A stretch of DNA of 64,000 nucleotides from Natrialba asiatica DSM 12278 (GCF_000337555.1 NZ_AOIO01000040.1:1-64000); one strand, 5' to 3'. Counted from the first letter of the stretch, positions 43,427 through 53,225 are shown. Numbers and translations: made by a program. The notes: generated by a model not told the origin, from the letters alone.

Positions 43427-44059
43427 CTACTGGGATCGCTTCTCGAGGCGTGTTCGCGGGAAGACGTACACCTGTAGCGAGGAGGGGACGACGCCGTTCG
43501 CCTTCACACTCGCGTGTGGATAGATCGCGCCGACGACGGGGACGTCCGGGTCGTACGTCTCGTTCGTCCCGTACTCGGCGACGGTGCGGCCGGTCCTCTC
43601 GATCCGAACGGCATCGGCGCGTCGGTCGGAAACGTCGACGACGGTGAGCCGGTCGCCCGTTTCGCGGTCGACGACCGTGTCGCCCGGCCAGATCGCGTGG
43701 TCATCGCAGTAGACCGGACCGCTATCGACATCGTCTTCGTCGACGAAAACCGCGGTTTCGCAGTCGTGACACTGGACGGCGAGTTCACCCGGCGGCGGGG
43801 TGCGCCCGTCCGTAATCTCGATTGCAACGCGGCGGATGTGCTTACAGCGGACGCCGCGGAAGATGTGATCGGGGCAGGTGCATCGACCGCCGGTGAGATC
43901 GACGAGGTAGGTATGATCGCTGGCTGATTCGACCTCGTAGAGGCCGTCCCCGAGCGGGAGGACGGACATCGGCTCGGTTCGTGCGCGGCGCGAGCGCCGC
44001 TCGAGCGTGTCGGTGGACGGTGCTGGAAGTGTCGCTTTCGGTGACGCTGTTGTTTTCAT
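43427..44059 (-). CDS. SWIM zinc-finger protein
   Basis: A 210-residue protein. A basic N-terminus (KATLPAPSTDTLERRSRRAR) is followed by a SWIM zinc domain: VESASDHTYLVDLTGGRCTC, then PDHIFRGVRCKHIRRVAIEI, giving CxC...CxH. A second Cys set follows (VQCHDCE and VYCDD), perhaps another zinc site, and then a beta-rich domain (GDTVVDRETGDRLTVVDVSD). SWIM domains bind DNA or protein. I start at 44059 (MKTTASPKAT). Divergent to pspAB. Confidence 0.8.
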   Translation of the reverse strand: MKTTASPKATLPAPSTDTLERRSRRARTEPMSVLPLGDGLYEVESASDHTYLVDLTGGRCTCPDHIFRGVRCKHIRRVAIEITDGRTPPPGELAVQCHDCETAVFVDEDDVDSGPVYCDDHAIWPGDTVVDRETGDRLTVVDVSDRRADAVRIERTGRTVAEYGTNETYDPDVPVVGAIYPHASVKANGVVPSSLQVYVFPRTRLEKRSQ

Positions 44060-44292
44060 GGGTGCGTCGAGAGTGGTGCTGATGGTCGGTTTGCTATTCA
44101 ACGAGTGTAGGGGCTCGAGGCCTATAACGGGTGTGTTCGTTCGAATTGCTGACTTTCGAACGCGGCTGACCATCGAGGTTCGTGATAGTATTCGCGACTC
44201 TCCGCGGCCATAACTGACAACCGGGCGGCGCGAGCATCGACCGGCGGCGCACAATAGGTGAGTTCTAAGAGGATGGCACCGTTCTCCTCGAT

Positions 44293-44898
44293 ATGGGACT
44301 GCTGGACGGACTCCGTGCCGCCCTCGGATTGCGCGCCGAGACCGACGCCAGACGCGACGCCGACCCCGAAGACCTCTTCGGGATGAGCACTGCCTACCTG
44401 ACGATGGAGGCGGAGTTGGGCTACCGGTCGCTCGATGTCGGCGCGCTCTGTTTCTCCGGCGTCGACTCGCGAAGCTTTCGCGACACCGTTTCGGAGGTCG
44501 AGTCCATTCTCGAGGCCGGCCGGGAGGACACCGGAACCGAGTTCACCGTCACGGATGACGATCACGGCTATCACTGGGTCGTGCTCAGGGACACCGATCC
44601 GGAGGATCTGATCACGAGTATGCACTTTGCGGCGGACACGTTCATCGAGCGTGATTACGGGTCGCGCCTGCTCGCAGCCGTGTTCGCGTACGAAAACGGC
44701 GACGGGCCGGCGTACTGGATCTACTCGTTCCGCCGCGGCGCGTACTATCCGTTCGCTCCACGCGCCGGCCGAGAGCGTGATTCGAGTACCGAGTTCAAAC
44801 TCGAGTCGACGCTCGACGGCGAATTAGAGATCGAAGGCGAGAAGGAATACTGGTATCCGCTCTGGCCGAGCCAGCAGGGAACCCACCCCTGGGAATGA
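44293..44898 (+). CDS. pspAB: PspA-associated protein PspAB
   Basis: A 201-residue soluble protein. MGLLDGLRAALGLRAETDAR, the DPEDLFGMSTAYLTMEAELGY block, HYVVLxD-like HWVVLRDTDPEDLITSMHFA, FRRGAYYPFAPRAG, and the ending KEYWYPLWPS match the haloarchaeal PspAB family as I recall it, whose members are linked to the PspA/ESCRT-III-like membrane stress response. PspA itself is not in the window. A hairpin at 44905-44924 follows the stop and may end transcription as well as mark an insertion-element end. Confidence 0.82.
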   Translation: MGLLDGLRAALGLRAETDARRDADPEDLFGMSTAYLTMEAELGYRSLDVGALCFSGVDSRSFRDTVSEVESILEAGREDTGTEFTVTDDDHGYHWVVLRDTDPEDLITSMHFAADTFIERDYGSRLLAAVFAYENGDGPAYWIYSFRRGAYYPFAPRAGRERDSSTEFKLESTLDGELEIEGEKEYWYPLWPSQQGTHPWE

Positions 44899-45150
44899 CA
44901 TCCTCCCCGGTGTTCACGCCGGGGTTTCCCGTACCGCGTTGGGATATCATGGTTCGCGGTCCACGACCTGTTCTCGCGGGGCGAAACGGCCCCCGCTACG
45001 ATCGAACAGGCGAACCGCTGGCTGTGTCTCGCTGTTGAAAGAGAGGCGACCGGGTGGAACGCGGCCGCACCAAATATATTTGGCATCACGCACTTGCCGC
45101 ACAAGCCCATAGGAAATGATACGGCAGGCTTGCCACATCATCCCCACCAC
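44897..45150 (-). mobile_element. Probable IS200/IS605-type remnant or MITE
   Basis: The 44905-44924 hairpin CCCCGGTG-TTCA-CGCCGGGG, in the context ACATCCTCCCCGG, looks like the subterminal hairpin at the end of haloarchaeal IS200/IS605 elements carrying tnpB. About 200 bp on, the sequence contains a second AT-rich structured patch (CCAAATATATTTGG palindrome, 45068-45081). The small minus frame (44947-45150) has no intact transposase. I infer a deleted element with both ends kept. The rest to 45330 has no gene; the sufS promoter should lie there. Confidence 0.4.
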
Positions 45151-45330
45151 ACCACTTCACATCCGAACTGCGCCATACACAGTTCGTCGCCTGCCGCATA
45201 CCACTTCCTTTCCATCCCCCTTCGACGCCCTGACTCGATAGTCAGTAGCGGCTCATCGCGCCGTCTCTTGTGACCGGTTCCCAATCGCGGACCGAAGGAG
45301 TGTTTTGCATCGAGGACTTCCTAGAGAGCA

Positions 45331-46572
45331 ATGAGTCACCAACATCTCGAGGCGCTCGACGTCGCGGCTATCCGCGAGGAGTTTCCGATCCTCCAGCGCG
45401 AGTTCGACGGCCAGCAGGTCGTCTACCTCGACAACGCGGCGACGACCCAGACGCCGGACCCGGTCGTCGACGCGATGAGCGACTACTACCGCGAGTCCAA
45501 CGCGAACGTCCATCGCGGCATCCACCACCTGAGCCAGGAAGCGTCGAACGCCTACGAGACGGCCCACGACCGCGTCGCCGAGTTCATCAACGCGGACGGC
45601 CGCGAGGAAGTCGTCTTCACCAAGAACACCACGGAAGGGGAGAACCTGCTCGCCTACGCCTGGGGCCTGAACGAACTCGGTCCCGAAGACGAGGTCGTCC
45701 TCACCGAGATGGAACACCACGCCTCGCTGGTCACCTGGCAGCAGATCGCCGAGCGGACCGGCGCGACGGTCCGGTACATTCGGATCGACGAGGACGGCCG
45801 CCTCGACATGGACCACGCCGCGGACCTGATCGCCGACGACACCGCCATCGTCTCGGCGGCCCACGTCTCGAACACGCTCGGCACGGTCAACCCCGTCGGC
45901 CAACTCACCGATCTCGCCCACGACCACGACGCCCTCTCCTTTATCGACGGCGCACAGGCCGTCCCGAACCGACCCGTCGACGTGAAAGCGATCGACGCGG
46001 ACTTCTACGCCTTCTCGGGCCACAAGATGGCCGGCCCCACCGGCATCGGCGTCCTCTACGGGAAACGGGACCTGTTCGAAGAACTCGACCCGTTCCTCTA
46101 CGGCGGCGGCATGATCCGCAAAGTTACCTTCGAGGACTCCACCTGGGGCGACCTCCCCTGGAAGTTCGAACCCGGCACGCCACAGATCGCCGAAGCCGTC
46201 GGCCTCCACGCCGCCGTCGACTGGCTCGAAGACATCGGACTGGAACGGATCCAGGCCCACGAGGAAGAACTCGCGGCGTACGCCTACGACCGGCTCGCGG
46301 CCGAGGATGACGTCGAACTCTACGGCCCCGACGGAAGCGACCGGGGCGGCCTCGTCAGTTTCAACCTCGACGGCGTTCACGCCCACGACCTGACCTCGAT
46401 CATGAACGATCACACGATCGCCGTCCGCGCCGGCGACCACTGTACCCAGCCGCTGCACGACAAACTCGGCGTTCCGGCCTCGACTCGCGCCTCGTTCTAC
46501 GTCTACAATACCCGCGAGGAGATCGACAAACTGGTCGACGCGCTGGACGACGCCCGGCAGTTGTTCGCCTGA
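45331..46572 (+). CDS. sufS: Cysteine desulfurase SufS
   Basis: PLP enzyme that takes sulfur from cysteine for Fe-S cluster assembly. PLP lysine in FYAFSGHKMAGPTGIG (about K231), catalytic cysteine in VRAGDHCTQPLHDKLG (about C370) in the short loop of group II (SufS) enzymes, and YLDNAATTQTPD at the N-terminus. 413 residues, normal length. SufU at 47878, which activates SufS by zinc-swap, is nearby with two small genes between them. SufBCD is not in the window. Confidence 0.95.
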   Translation: MSHQHLEALDVAAIREEFPILQREFDGQQVVYLDNAATTQTPDPVVDAMSDYYRESNANVHRGIHHLSQEASNAYETAHDRVAEFINADGREEVVFTKNTTEGENLLAYAWGLNELGPEDEVVLTEMEHHASLVTWQQIAERTGATVRYIRIDEDGRLDMDHAADLIADDTAIVSAAHVSNTLGTVNPVGQLTDLAHDHDALSFIDGAQAVPNRPVDVKAIDADFYAFSGHKMAGPTGIGVLYGKRDLFEELDPFLYGGGMIRKVTFEDSTWGDLPWKFEPGTPQIAEAVGLHAAVDWLEDIGLERIQAHEEELAAYAYDRLAAEDDVELYGPDGSDRGGLVSFNLDGVHAHDLTSIMNDHTIAVRAGDHCTQPLHDKLGVPASTRASFYVYNTREEIDKLVDALDDARQLFA

Positions 46573-46761
46573 CGATCGCCGCTCCCACCGAACCGCCCGG
46601 TTCTATTCTGTTGATGAGAGTCACCGGCTATCGGATAGGCTGTTCTCAACGAGTGCACTACGCTGGCGATTGCGCGGGTCGGCTCTGCCATCGACCCGAC
46701 CACGGCCGATCAGCATCCAGCAACGGAGCGCTTATCGGAGTCCCCCGAAAACGCGACCGAT

Positions 46762-47406
46762 ATGCTCGAACTCGAAACCGTCCGTAATCACGCCAAACCG
46801 TACTTCGAGGACGCGCCACCGGCTCACGACTGGCACCACGTCCAGCGCGTCGAGGAACTCGCGGCGACGCTCATCGAACGCCACCCCAAGCCGGAGACGG
46901 TCGACGAACGCGTCGTCTCCCTCGCCGTTCTCCTCCACGATATCGGCCGCGAGCGGGAGGACCGCGGCGAGATCGACGACCACGCGACCTGGGGCGCACG
47001 GGAAGCGGGCGAGATCCTCCGCGAGTTCAGCGCGACCGACGAGACGGTGTCGCGGGTCAAACACTGCATCCGCGCCCATCGGTACTCGAACGACATCGGC
47101 CCCGAGACGGTCGAAGCCGAACTCGTCTCCGACGCGGATAACCTCGATGCGCTCGGGGCGGTCGGCATCGGCCGCGTCTTCGCCCACGGTACCGCAATCG
47201 ACGCGTCGATGTACGATCCGGCGGTACCGGTAGCCGACGACGAGACGACGGCCGGCACGACGCAGTACAACCACCTCCACAAGAAGATCCTCGATCTGCC
47301 GGCGCGCATGTACACCGACGCCGGACGCGAACTCGCGGCCGAGCGCGCGGCGTTCGTCCGCGAGTTCATCGCGCAGTTCGATGCAGAAGTCGCCGGCCAG
47401 CGGTAG
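46762..47406 (+). CDS. HD-domain phosphohydrolase
   Basis: A 214-residue protein with the HD metal-binding set: HDWHHVQRVEELA, LAVLLHDIGRERED and the later DNLDALGAVGIGR aspartate. The family hydrolyses nucleotides or cyclic nucleotides; the closest resemblance is to predicted HD hydrolases of the YedJ type. All three conserved sites are kept, so it should be active. It lies between sufS and sufU but nothing points to a link with Fe-S assembly. Confidence 0.85.
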   Translation: MLELETVRNHAKPYFEDAPPAHDWHHVQRVEELAATLIERHPKPETVDERVVSLAVLLHDIGREREDRGEIDDHATWGAREAGEILREFSATDETVSRVKHCIRAHRYSNDIGPETVEAELVSDADNLDALGAVGIGRVFAHGTAIDASMYDPAVPVADDETTAGTTQYNHLHKKILDLPARMYTDAGRELAAERAAFVREFIAQFDAEVAGQR

Positions 47407-47511
47407 CGTGATCGGTCGGGTCGTTCGCAGATCCTATCAGCCATCCCACTGGAACTGGCACAGCGTTTTTGCGTCTCACGCCAGTAGATTCTCCCGCCGA
47501 GGTGAGAACCA

Positions 47512-47760
47512 ATGTACGAGAAACGTATCGGCAGTCCGCAACGCGATCCGTTCGATGCCCTGGTCGACGGTCTCGCCGCGGCCGATCGGTACGATTTCAT
47601 CCTCGGGATCATTCCGATCGCATTCGCGGTTGCACTGGTCGTCGCGACCGTCGCGAACGTGCCGGTGACGAAGCCGCTCGCCGGCGCCGCGCTCGTCGGC
47701 ATCGTCGCAATCGTCGATGCCTGTTATCGCAACCCGCCGACCGATCAGGGATCGACGTAA
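47512..47760 (+). CDS. Small two-span membrane protein, 82 aa
   Basis: MYEKRIGSPQRDPFDALVDG is followed by two hydrophobic helices (FILGIIPIAFAVALVVATV and KPLAGAALVGIVAIVDACY) and a short polar end. Similar small conserved membrane proteins exist across haloarchaea; function unknown. Located just upstream of sufU, with a 117-bp gap. Confidence 0.7.
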   Translation: MYEKRIGSPQRDPFDALVDGLAAADRYDFILGIIPIAFAVALVVATVANVPVTKPLAGAALVGIVAIVDACYRNPPTDQGST

Positions 47761-47877
47761 CGACGCGGTATCGGCGGCCGACCGCCACCCATTTTCCAGC
47801 GCGCGGCCGCCGGTTTCGTCCCGGCGAGCGCCGCCCCGGAACCCTTTTACAGGGCACTGGCATATCCGTATACACCG

Positions 47878-48297
47878 ATGGGACTGGGTTCGGATATGTA
47901 CCGACAGCAGATCCTCGACCACTACAAGAACCCCCGCAACTACGGGGAACTCGAGGATCCAACGTTTACCCACATCGGTGAGAACCCGATGTGCGGCGAC
48001 GAGATTCGTATGGATGTCAAACTCGATGACGACGAGGAAACCATCGAGCGAGTCGCCTTCTCCGGCGACGGCTGTGCCATCAGCCAGGCCTCCGCGAGCA
48101 TGCTCTCGGGCAAACTTCACGGCAAAACCGTCGACGAACTCCTCGAAATGGACCGCGACGACGTCATCGACATGCTCGGCGTCGATATCTCGCCGATGCG
48201 CGTCAAATGTGCCGTCCTCGCGGAGAAAGTCGCCCAGGACGGCGCGGAAATCTACCAGGGTGAACTCGACGTGGAGAAGACGACGACCGAGGATTGA
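47878..48297 (+). CDS. sufU: Fe-S cluster assembly protein SufU
   Basis: SufU/IscU-fold protein of 139 residues: MYRQQILDHYKNPRNYGELE, the three conserved cysteines in ENPMCGDEIRM, SGDGCAISQASAS and MRVKCAVLAEKV with the aspartate that completes the zinc site. The SufU-type insertion between the second and third cysteine (SGKLHGKTVDELLEMDRDDV) is present, separating it from IscU. Works with SufS as zinc-dependent sulfur acceptor. Confidence 0.94.
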   Translation: MGLGSDMYRQQILDHYKNPRNYGELEDPTFTHIGENPMCGDEIRMDVKLDDDEETIERVAFSGDGCAISQASASMLSGKLHGKTVDELLEMDRDDVIDMLGVDISPMRVKCAVLAEKVAQDGAEIYQGELDVEKTTTED

Positions 48298-48544
48298 AGA
48301 CCGAGAGCTTACCGCGACACACTTGTTCTACCGCCGTTTCGGTCTCGATTCGAATCGGGAACTGGAGAACTCGAGTTCAGTTCGCCACTCCCTGTCGCGT
48401 GGTCACGAGTCGGAAGTGCTGTGTAGCGAGTGCGCTCAATCGGTAATTTCGGACACTGGTGCGTCGCTGGCGGATACCGAAGCACGAAGCGCGACGCGAC
48501 TGTAGTGAACGGAAAGAGATGGCAACGAGACGGCGGTACAGTAG

Positions 48545-49576
48545 CTACTCTTCTTTCAGCCCGCCGTCCTGGACGCGCATGACCGCCTCGCCGTCGGCCA
48601 GGTTCGGTGCGTCGACCAGGCGGACGATCCGCTTGTCACCTTTGGACTTGCGGAGGTACATTCGGAAGGTCGACTTGTGGCCGAGGATGTTGCCACCGAT
48701 CGGCTGGGTCGGGTCGCCGAAGAACGAGTCCGGGTTCGAGGCAACCTGATTCGTCACGATGACGGCCGTGTTGTAGAGGTTGCCGACCTTGTCCAGGTCG
48801 TGGAGGTGCTTGTTGAGTTTCTGCTGGCGCTCTGCGAGTTCACCGCGGCCGACGTACTCGGCGCGGAAGTGGGCGGTCAGCGAGTCGACACAGAGGAGGC
48901 GAATCGGATACTCGGCCTCTTCGTGCTCGCTGGCCAGTTCCTTCGCCTTCTCGGCCAGCAGCATCTGGTGGTTGGAGTTGAACGCTTTCGCGACGTGAAT
49001 CTTATCGAGGATGTCCTCGACGAGTTCGTCGACGGCGGCCTCGTCGGCGGCCGAGCCTTCGATGTCGCGGTCTTCGAGCGTCGCGTTGATAACGTCGTCC
49101 GAGAGACCGCGGACCATGTCGTCGATGCGCTCGGGGCGGAACGTGTCCTCCGAGTCGACGAACATCGCAGCGCCGTGGAGACCGCCGACCTCCTTGGGAA
49201 GCTGGACGTTGACGACCATCTGGTGGGTGACCTGGGATTTGCCCGCACCGAACTCGCCGTAGACTTCGGTGATCGACTGGGTTTCGATGCCGCCGCCGAG
49301 GAGTTCGTCGACCTCGTCGATCTGCCAGCTCAGTTTGCCGATTTTGTTCCGTCGTTCGAGCACCGTCGAGCCGGTTTCGAAGCCGCCAACGTCGGCGGCA
49401 TCGCGAGCGGCGTTGACGATATCGGCTGCGGTGGAGTCGCCGACATCGGCGGTATTCGATAGTTCAGCGGGGGCGGCGACGGCGAGGCTCTGGAAGGAGT
49501 CAAAGCCCGCGTCGTGGAGTTTGTCTGCGGTTGCCGGTCCAACGCCGGGGAGTTCCTCGAGGTCTGCGTCTGCCAT
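48545..49576 (-). CDS. radA: DNA repair and recombination protein RadA
   Basis: Archaeal Rad51/RecA homologue; forms filaments on single-stranded DNA for strand exchange. N-terminal helix-hairpin-helix ([20 protein letters not shown]), Walker [15 protein letters not shown] (~105), Walker B-like [14 protein letters not shown] and the L2-like region. 343 residues, the normal length without an intein. Start at 49576 ([11 protein letters not shown]), 27 bp downstream of TATA TTTATGG (rc of 49601-49607), so the nine residues from 49603 are not part of the protein. Confidence 0.96.
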   Translation of the reverse strand: MADADLEELPGVGPATADKLHDAGFDSFQSLAVAAPAELSNTADVGDSTAADIVNAARDAADVGGFETGSTVLERRNKIGKLSWQIDEVDELLGGGIETQSITEVYGEFGAGKSQVTHQMVVNVQLPKEVGGLHGAAMFVDSEDTFRPERIDDMVRGLSDDVINATLEDRDIEGSAADEAAVDELVEDILDKIHVAKAFNSNHQMLLAEKAKELASEHEEAEYPIRLLCVDSLTAHFRAEYVGRGELAERQQKLNKHLHDLDKVGNLYNTAVIVTNQVASNPDSFFGDPTQPIGGNILGHKSTFRMYLRKSKGDKRIVRLVDAPNLADGEAVMRVQDGGLKEE

Positions 49577-49600
49577 ACTCCGTCGTTGTCCCGGCGACCC

Positions 49601-49607
49601 CATAAAC
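49601..49607 (-). promoter_or_regulatory. TATA box of radA
   Basis: Minus-strand GTTTATG, about 27 bp before the ATG at 49576. Confidence 0.6.
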
Positions 49608-49707
49608 CCTCGTTAACAGGGAAGTGAAAGTGAAAGTGTGAGCAAGCGGCGGGGGAGGCAACGATGTGACCAGAGGTTGAAGAGTGAAGGCGGCGAGAAC
49701 GAGACGA

Positions 49708-50910
49708 TCAACTCGTCGACGCGTCGTCGGATGGCCACTCGAAACAGGTAAGGCGGTCGTCACTGCCGACGTAGAGGCGCTGGTCGGCGAGTGCGGGCGC
49801 GTTTGTGATCGCGCCCTCGAGTGCAGCGTGCCAGCGGTGGCTCCAGTCGTCGGCGAGGTCGATACCGTAGAGCGACCCGGTCGTATCGCCGACGCAGAGG
49901 ACGGTTCCGGCGATGACGGGACTCGCGCTGACGGTGCCGTCCAATGCGACGCCCTTTTTCGAGAACAGCCAGCCGCGGCGCTTTCGCCGGCCGACCGTCG
50001 TGTCGGTAACGTGGGCGTAGCCGTCGGCAGCGCCGACGATTGTCATCCCCTCCTCGGCGAGGACTGCGACGCCGGAGGTGAACTCGTCGGCGATGGAATA
50101 GCTGAACCAGGTTTGGCCGGTGTCGGCGTTCAACGCGAGGAGGGTGCCGCCGTCGTCGGCGACGTAGACGCGTCCGCCGGCGATCGTTGGACCGGCGGGA
50201 ACGTCGCCGTTCGTGGGTGCAGACCAGATTACGGTCCCCGTTTCTGTCCCGAGACACTCGACCGTCCCACCCGCTGTAGCAGCGTAAAGACGGGGCCCGT
50301 CCCAGGTTCGTCGTTCCCGTTCCGAGTGCAACGAGCTGGTGTCCGCGTGGTTTCGGTCGAGTCGTTCCAGTCCGAGATCTCGTATTTGCTGGTCGCGTTC
50401 CAGCTCCCTGTCGTCGCCGATTGCGGGCGATCCCGTCGCGGCTGTTTCGGTCTCGGTAGTCCAGCGCTCCCCTCCCGAAGTACCGTCGAGAGCGGTGAGG
50501 CCGTTCTCGTGGCCGGCGTACAGGTCGCCGGTCGCGTCCGAATAGACGAGCGTAGCCGTGAGTGGGGCGGGTACCGCCGTCGCCCAGTACTGATCACCCG
50601 TCGCCGGGTCGAGGGCATAGATCGTGCCGTCGTCGGTGCCAAAATAGAGGCGATCGCGAGTAACGATTGGCGCCGTCTCGGTCGCCGCGGTCGTCTCGAA
50701 GACCCAGCGACGATGCCCCGTTTCGCGGTCGAACGCGTAGCAGTTGCCACGGCGCGTACCGACGAAGACGGCGTCGCGGTCGAGAACCGGTGAGCCGACG
50801 CGGCCGACGAGATCGGCCGTCCAGGCTGCGTCTATCTGGCGCGGGCCGGTTGCGTCGCGTCGAACGCCGGTGTGGCGATAATCACCGCTGAGCTGTGTCC
50901 ACGAAGTCAC
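49708..50910 (-). CDS. Cytoplasmic PQQ-like beta-propeller protein
   Basis: A 400-residue beta-propeller with repeated blocks such as AVFVGTRRGNCYAFDRETGH, LYFGTDDGTIYALDPATGD and VYVADDGGTLLALNADTGQ. No signal peptide and no anchor, unlike the propeller at 17711, so it acts in the cytoplasm if expressed. A charged, Arg/Glu-rich insert (RELERDQQIRDLGLERLDRN) sits between blades in the middle and would loop out. Ligand and role unknown. Confidence 0.82.
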   Translation of the reverse strand: MTSWTQLSGDYRHTGVRRDATGPRQIDAAWTADLVGRVGSPVLDRDAVFVGTRRGNCYAFDRETGHRRWVFETTAATETAPIVTRDRLYFGTDDGTIYALDPATGDQYWATAVPAPLTATLVYSDATGDLYAGHENGLTALDGTSGGERWTTETETAATGSPAIGDDRELERDQQIRDLGLERLDRNHADTSSLHSERERRTWDGPRLYAATAGGTVECLGTETGTVIWSAPTNGDVPAGPTIAGGRVYVADDGGTLLALNADTGQTWFSYSIADEFTSGVAVLAEEGMTIVGAADGYAHVTDTTVGRRKRRGWLFSKKGVALDGTVSASPVIAGTVLCVGDTTGSLYGIDLADDWSHRWHAALEGAITNAPALADQRLYVGSDDRLTCFEWPSDDASTS

Positions 50911-50987
50911 TGCCAGTGACTACTGAGTGGACCGGGATAATGCATGTGGCCTGTTATCGCCCAGTTCGCCGCAGCGCAGACTCACCG

Positions 50988-51866
50988 CTACTGTCTCACC
51001 TCGAGAATCCGCGCATCACACTCGTTACAGGTGATCGCATAGACCTGATACGACCGACAGCAGGACTCGACCGTCTCTTCGTCCAGCGAAATCGTCCCGT
51101 TACAGCCGGGACACTGCTCGACGAACGCCCGAAGCCCGTTCGCCAACTGACTCCGTTGCTCGAGTGACAGCTGATCCCACTCCGGAACCTGCGTGGCAAG
51201 CGCCCGTGAACTCGCGAGATCGGCGACGAGCGCGGCGTCTGACTCCCACTGGGCGGCGACCCTGTCTTCCACGCGAGCGCGAACCGGCGACGTTGCGTCG
51301 TCGGGTTGGTCGATCGATACCGACGCCGGCTCTGTTTCGAGAAACGCCGCAACCTGACTCGCTCGCTCGCCGTTCTGAATCTCGTCGATCGCCTCCTGCC
51401 AGGTCGTCTCGAGGTCGTCCGCGAGACAGAGGTCTTCCTGCTCTTGCTCGCTATCGTCCGCCGCTCGCGTGCACGGAACGACGAGTTCGTGTTCGAGGAA
51501 CCACTGTTCGGGTTCGATCGGTTCGCCGGCCGCGTGAGAGCGGGCGTCGGCCCCCGTTTCGGCGGCATCGGTTTCGAGCGTCGAACCGCCCGGTTCGGGT
51601 GCCTTGTCGAACTTCGCGAGGAGCCAGTCGGGGAAGTACTGTTTCGTTAGCGTCGGCGTTCCCGGAACGAGGTACCCGCGGAGGCCGATGGCAACAACGG
51701 AAAGAACGAACACGGCGACCGCAGCGATGGGTGATGCGATCGCGACCGCAACGGTCAGGGCACCTGCGATAACGAGATTGACTACGGTGCAGGGGATGCA
51801 GCGATTCTCACCGGTGTATTCGGGGTTGTGTACCTGATCGAGGATCGGAAGCTTCGTGAGTTCCAT
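50988..51866 (-). CDS. Haloarchaeal membrane protein with C-terminal zinc ribbon
   Basis: A 292-residue protein: a CIPC knuckle (GENRCIPCTVVNL) at about residue 23 is followed by two membrane segments (LVIAGALTVAVAIASPIAAV, VFVLSVVAIGLRGYLVPG). A ~150-residue acidic/soluble region follows, then a C-terminal zinc ribbon (QCPGCNG ... ESCCRSYQVYAITCNECD). I do not recognise a family. Structure suggests a membrane-tethered cytoplasmic domain. Confidence 0.7.
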   Translation of the reverse strand: MELTKLPILDQVHNPEYTGENRCIPCTVVNLVIAGALTVAVAIASPIAAVAVFVLSVVAIGLRGYLVPGTPTLTKQYFPDWLLAKFDKAPEPGGSTLETDAAETGADARSHAAGEPIEPEQWFLEHELVVPCTRAADDSEQEQEDLCLADDLETTWQEAIDEIQNGERASQVAAFLETEPASVSIDQPDDATSPVRARVEDRVAAQWESDAALVADLASSRALATQVPEWDQLSLEQRSQLANGLRAFVEQCPGCNGTISLDEETVESCCRSYQVYAITCNECDARILEVRQ

Positions 51867-51955
51867 ATTTCACCCATTGTATGAAATCACAAAAACGTTT
51901 TCCCGCCGGTAATTGCCGGTACTATATCGTGCTTACGATGGCACTCCCGCGGTAT

Positions 51956-51973
51956 ACGCAGTACACGCAGTAC
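51956..51973. repeat. Tandem duplication of ACGCAGTAC
   Basis: Two perfect adjacent copies (51956-51964, 51965-51973), followed closely by a diverged third (GCTCAATAC, 51974-51982), just after the DUF424 stop. It may be slippage or a short regulatory array. Confidence 0.35.
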
Positions 51974-51975
51974 GC

Positions 51976-52269
51976 TCAATACAGCCGCAGCAACTGCGCG
52001 TGGCGCGTCTCCCCGACGTCGAGGACGTTCGCCTCGTCGATGAAGCCTTCCTCGATAGCGAGGGAAACGGCGCGGGTGCCGACGATGTTGGCCACGTCCG
52101 CCCGCGCGAGACTCTCGATGACCGTCTCTTCGTCGACCTCGTCGCCGCCGTAGAACTCGTCGGTGACAGTCAGCGAGAGTTCCTCGGCCTCGAACGTTTC
52201 ACCGAGGATGTCACTGTCGCACACAGCGACGAGCAGTCCCTCCGGAGTCTGTCGTTCAGTCACGCGCAT
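51976..52269 (-). CDS. DUF424-family archaeal protein
   Basis: A 97-residue protein; GLLVAVCDSDILGETFEAEE, SLTVTDEFYGG and VGTRAVSLAIEEGFIDEANV match the archaeal DUF424 family, which is often next to translation genes and is predicted to bind RNA. That prediction is family-level only. Start ATG at 52269 (MRVTERQTPEG). No close partner in the same operon. Confidence 0.82.
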   Translation of the reverse strand: MRVTERQTPEGLLVAVCDSDILGETFEAEELSLTVTDEFYGGDEVDEETVIESLARADVANIVGTRAVSLAIEEGFIDEANVLDVGETRHAQLLRLY

Positions 52270-52385
52270 GATCTTGTCCGCATCTCGTACGTACTGTGGA
52301 GTCGTGACCGTATTTGTGTTTATGGGTGTCGTGCGGTCACGGGCGCTGGAGTTCGTTCGTCTCTCGGGTCACCGGGACGCCGTCG

Positions 52386-53225
52386 TCACTCGAGTTCCCA
52401 CTCGCGATCCGGATCCGTTTCGCGGCCGGGTTCCGCGAGTTCGTCCGTACCGGTCGGCTGGCCCTCCATTTCCCGGCGGTCTTCCATGATCTCCTGTTCG
52501 GCCTGCTCGCGCATCTCGTTTGCCTCCTCGGCGATCTCCTCGGCCTCGTCGTACTCGCCGAGTTCTTCGAGAATCTCGGCCTTTTCTTCCAGGACCTTGG
52601 CGTTTCGCAGGCCGAGTCGGATCGCGTTGTCGATACACTGCAGGGCTTCTTCGGCCAGCCCGCGCTCCGAGAGGAAGAACGCGCGGTTGAACCAGCCCTC
52701 GGCGAAGCGCTCGTCTATCTCGATGGCGCGTTCGGCGTGCTCTAAGGCCTGGGCCGTCTCGCCGAACTCCCAGAGGGCGTAGGCGAGATTCGTCTCGGCC
52801 GTCGCGGCGTGTTCGCTCTGGTCGTCGATGTCGAGCGCCTCGCGGTGGGCACCGATCGCGGCGTCCCACTCCTCGAGTTCGGCGTGGGCGACGCCCTTGT
52901 TGACCCAGGCTTCCTGTTCGAGGCGATCGTCGTCGGCGAAGCGAGCGGTCCGCTCGAAGGCGTCGGTCGCCTGCTCGTAGCGGTTGATCTGCATGTAGTT
53001 CAGCCCGACGTCGAGCAACTCGCTGGCGTCGACATCGTCGCTCGCGATCTGCTGGCTATCGAGCGTATCGGTGACGACTCGAGAGTCCACCGGGTCGACC
53101 TTCGAGGGGTCGATATCCAGTTCCGGCGGATCGAGATCGAACTCGTCGTAGGGGTCGTCGAACCCCTCGCCTTCGGAGAAACGGTGGTCGCGGGGCTCGT
53201 CTCCGTCACCCTCTCGGTCAGTCAT
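52386..53225 (-). CDS. Tetratricopeptide-repeat protein
   Basis: A 279-residue protein. After an acidic N-terminus (~60 residues) come four or five TPR units (MQINRYEQATDAFERTARF; AHAELEEWDAAIGAHREALD; YALWEFGETAQALEHAERAI; FLSERGLAEEALQCIDNAIR; then EILEELGEYDEAEEIAEEAN) and an acidic C-terminal helix. Scaffold for protein-protein contacts; partners unknown. I start at the ATG at 53225 (MTDREGDGDEP); the longer frame to 53321 is not typical. Confidence 0.8.
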   Translation of the reverse strand: MTDREGDGDEPRDHRFSEGEGFDDPYDEFDLDPPELDIDPSKVDPVDSRVVTDTLDSQQIASDDVDASELLDVGLNYMQINRYEQATDAFERTARFADDDRLEQEAWVNKGVAHAELEEWDAAIGAHREALDIDDQSEHAATAETNLAYALWEFGETAQALEHAERAIEIDERFAEGWFNRAFFLSERGLAEEALQCIDNAIRLGLRNAKVLEEKAEILEELGEYDEAEEIAEEANEMREQAEQEIMEDRREMEGQPTGTDELAEPGRETDPDREWELE

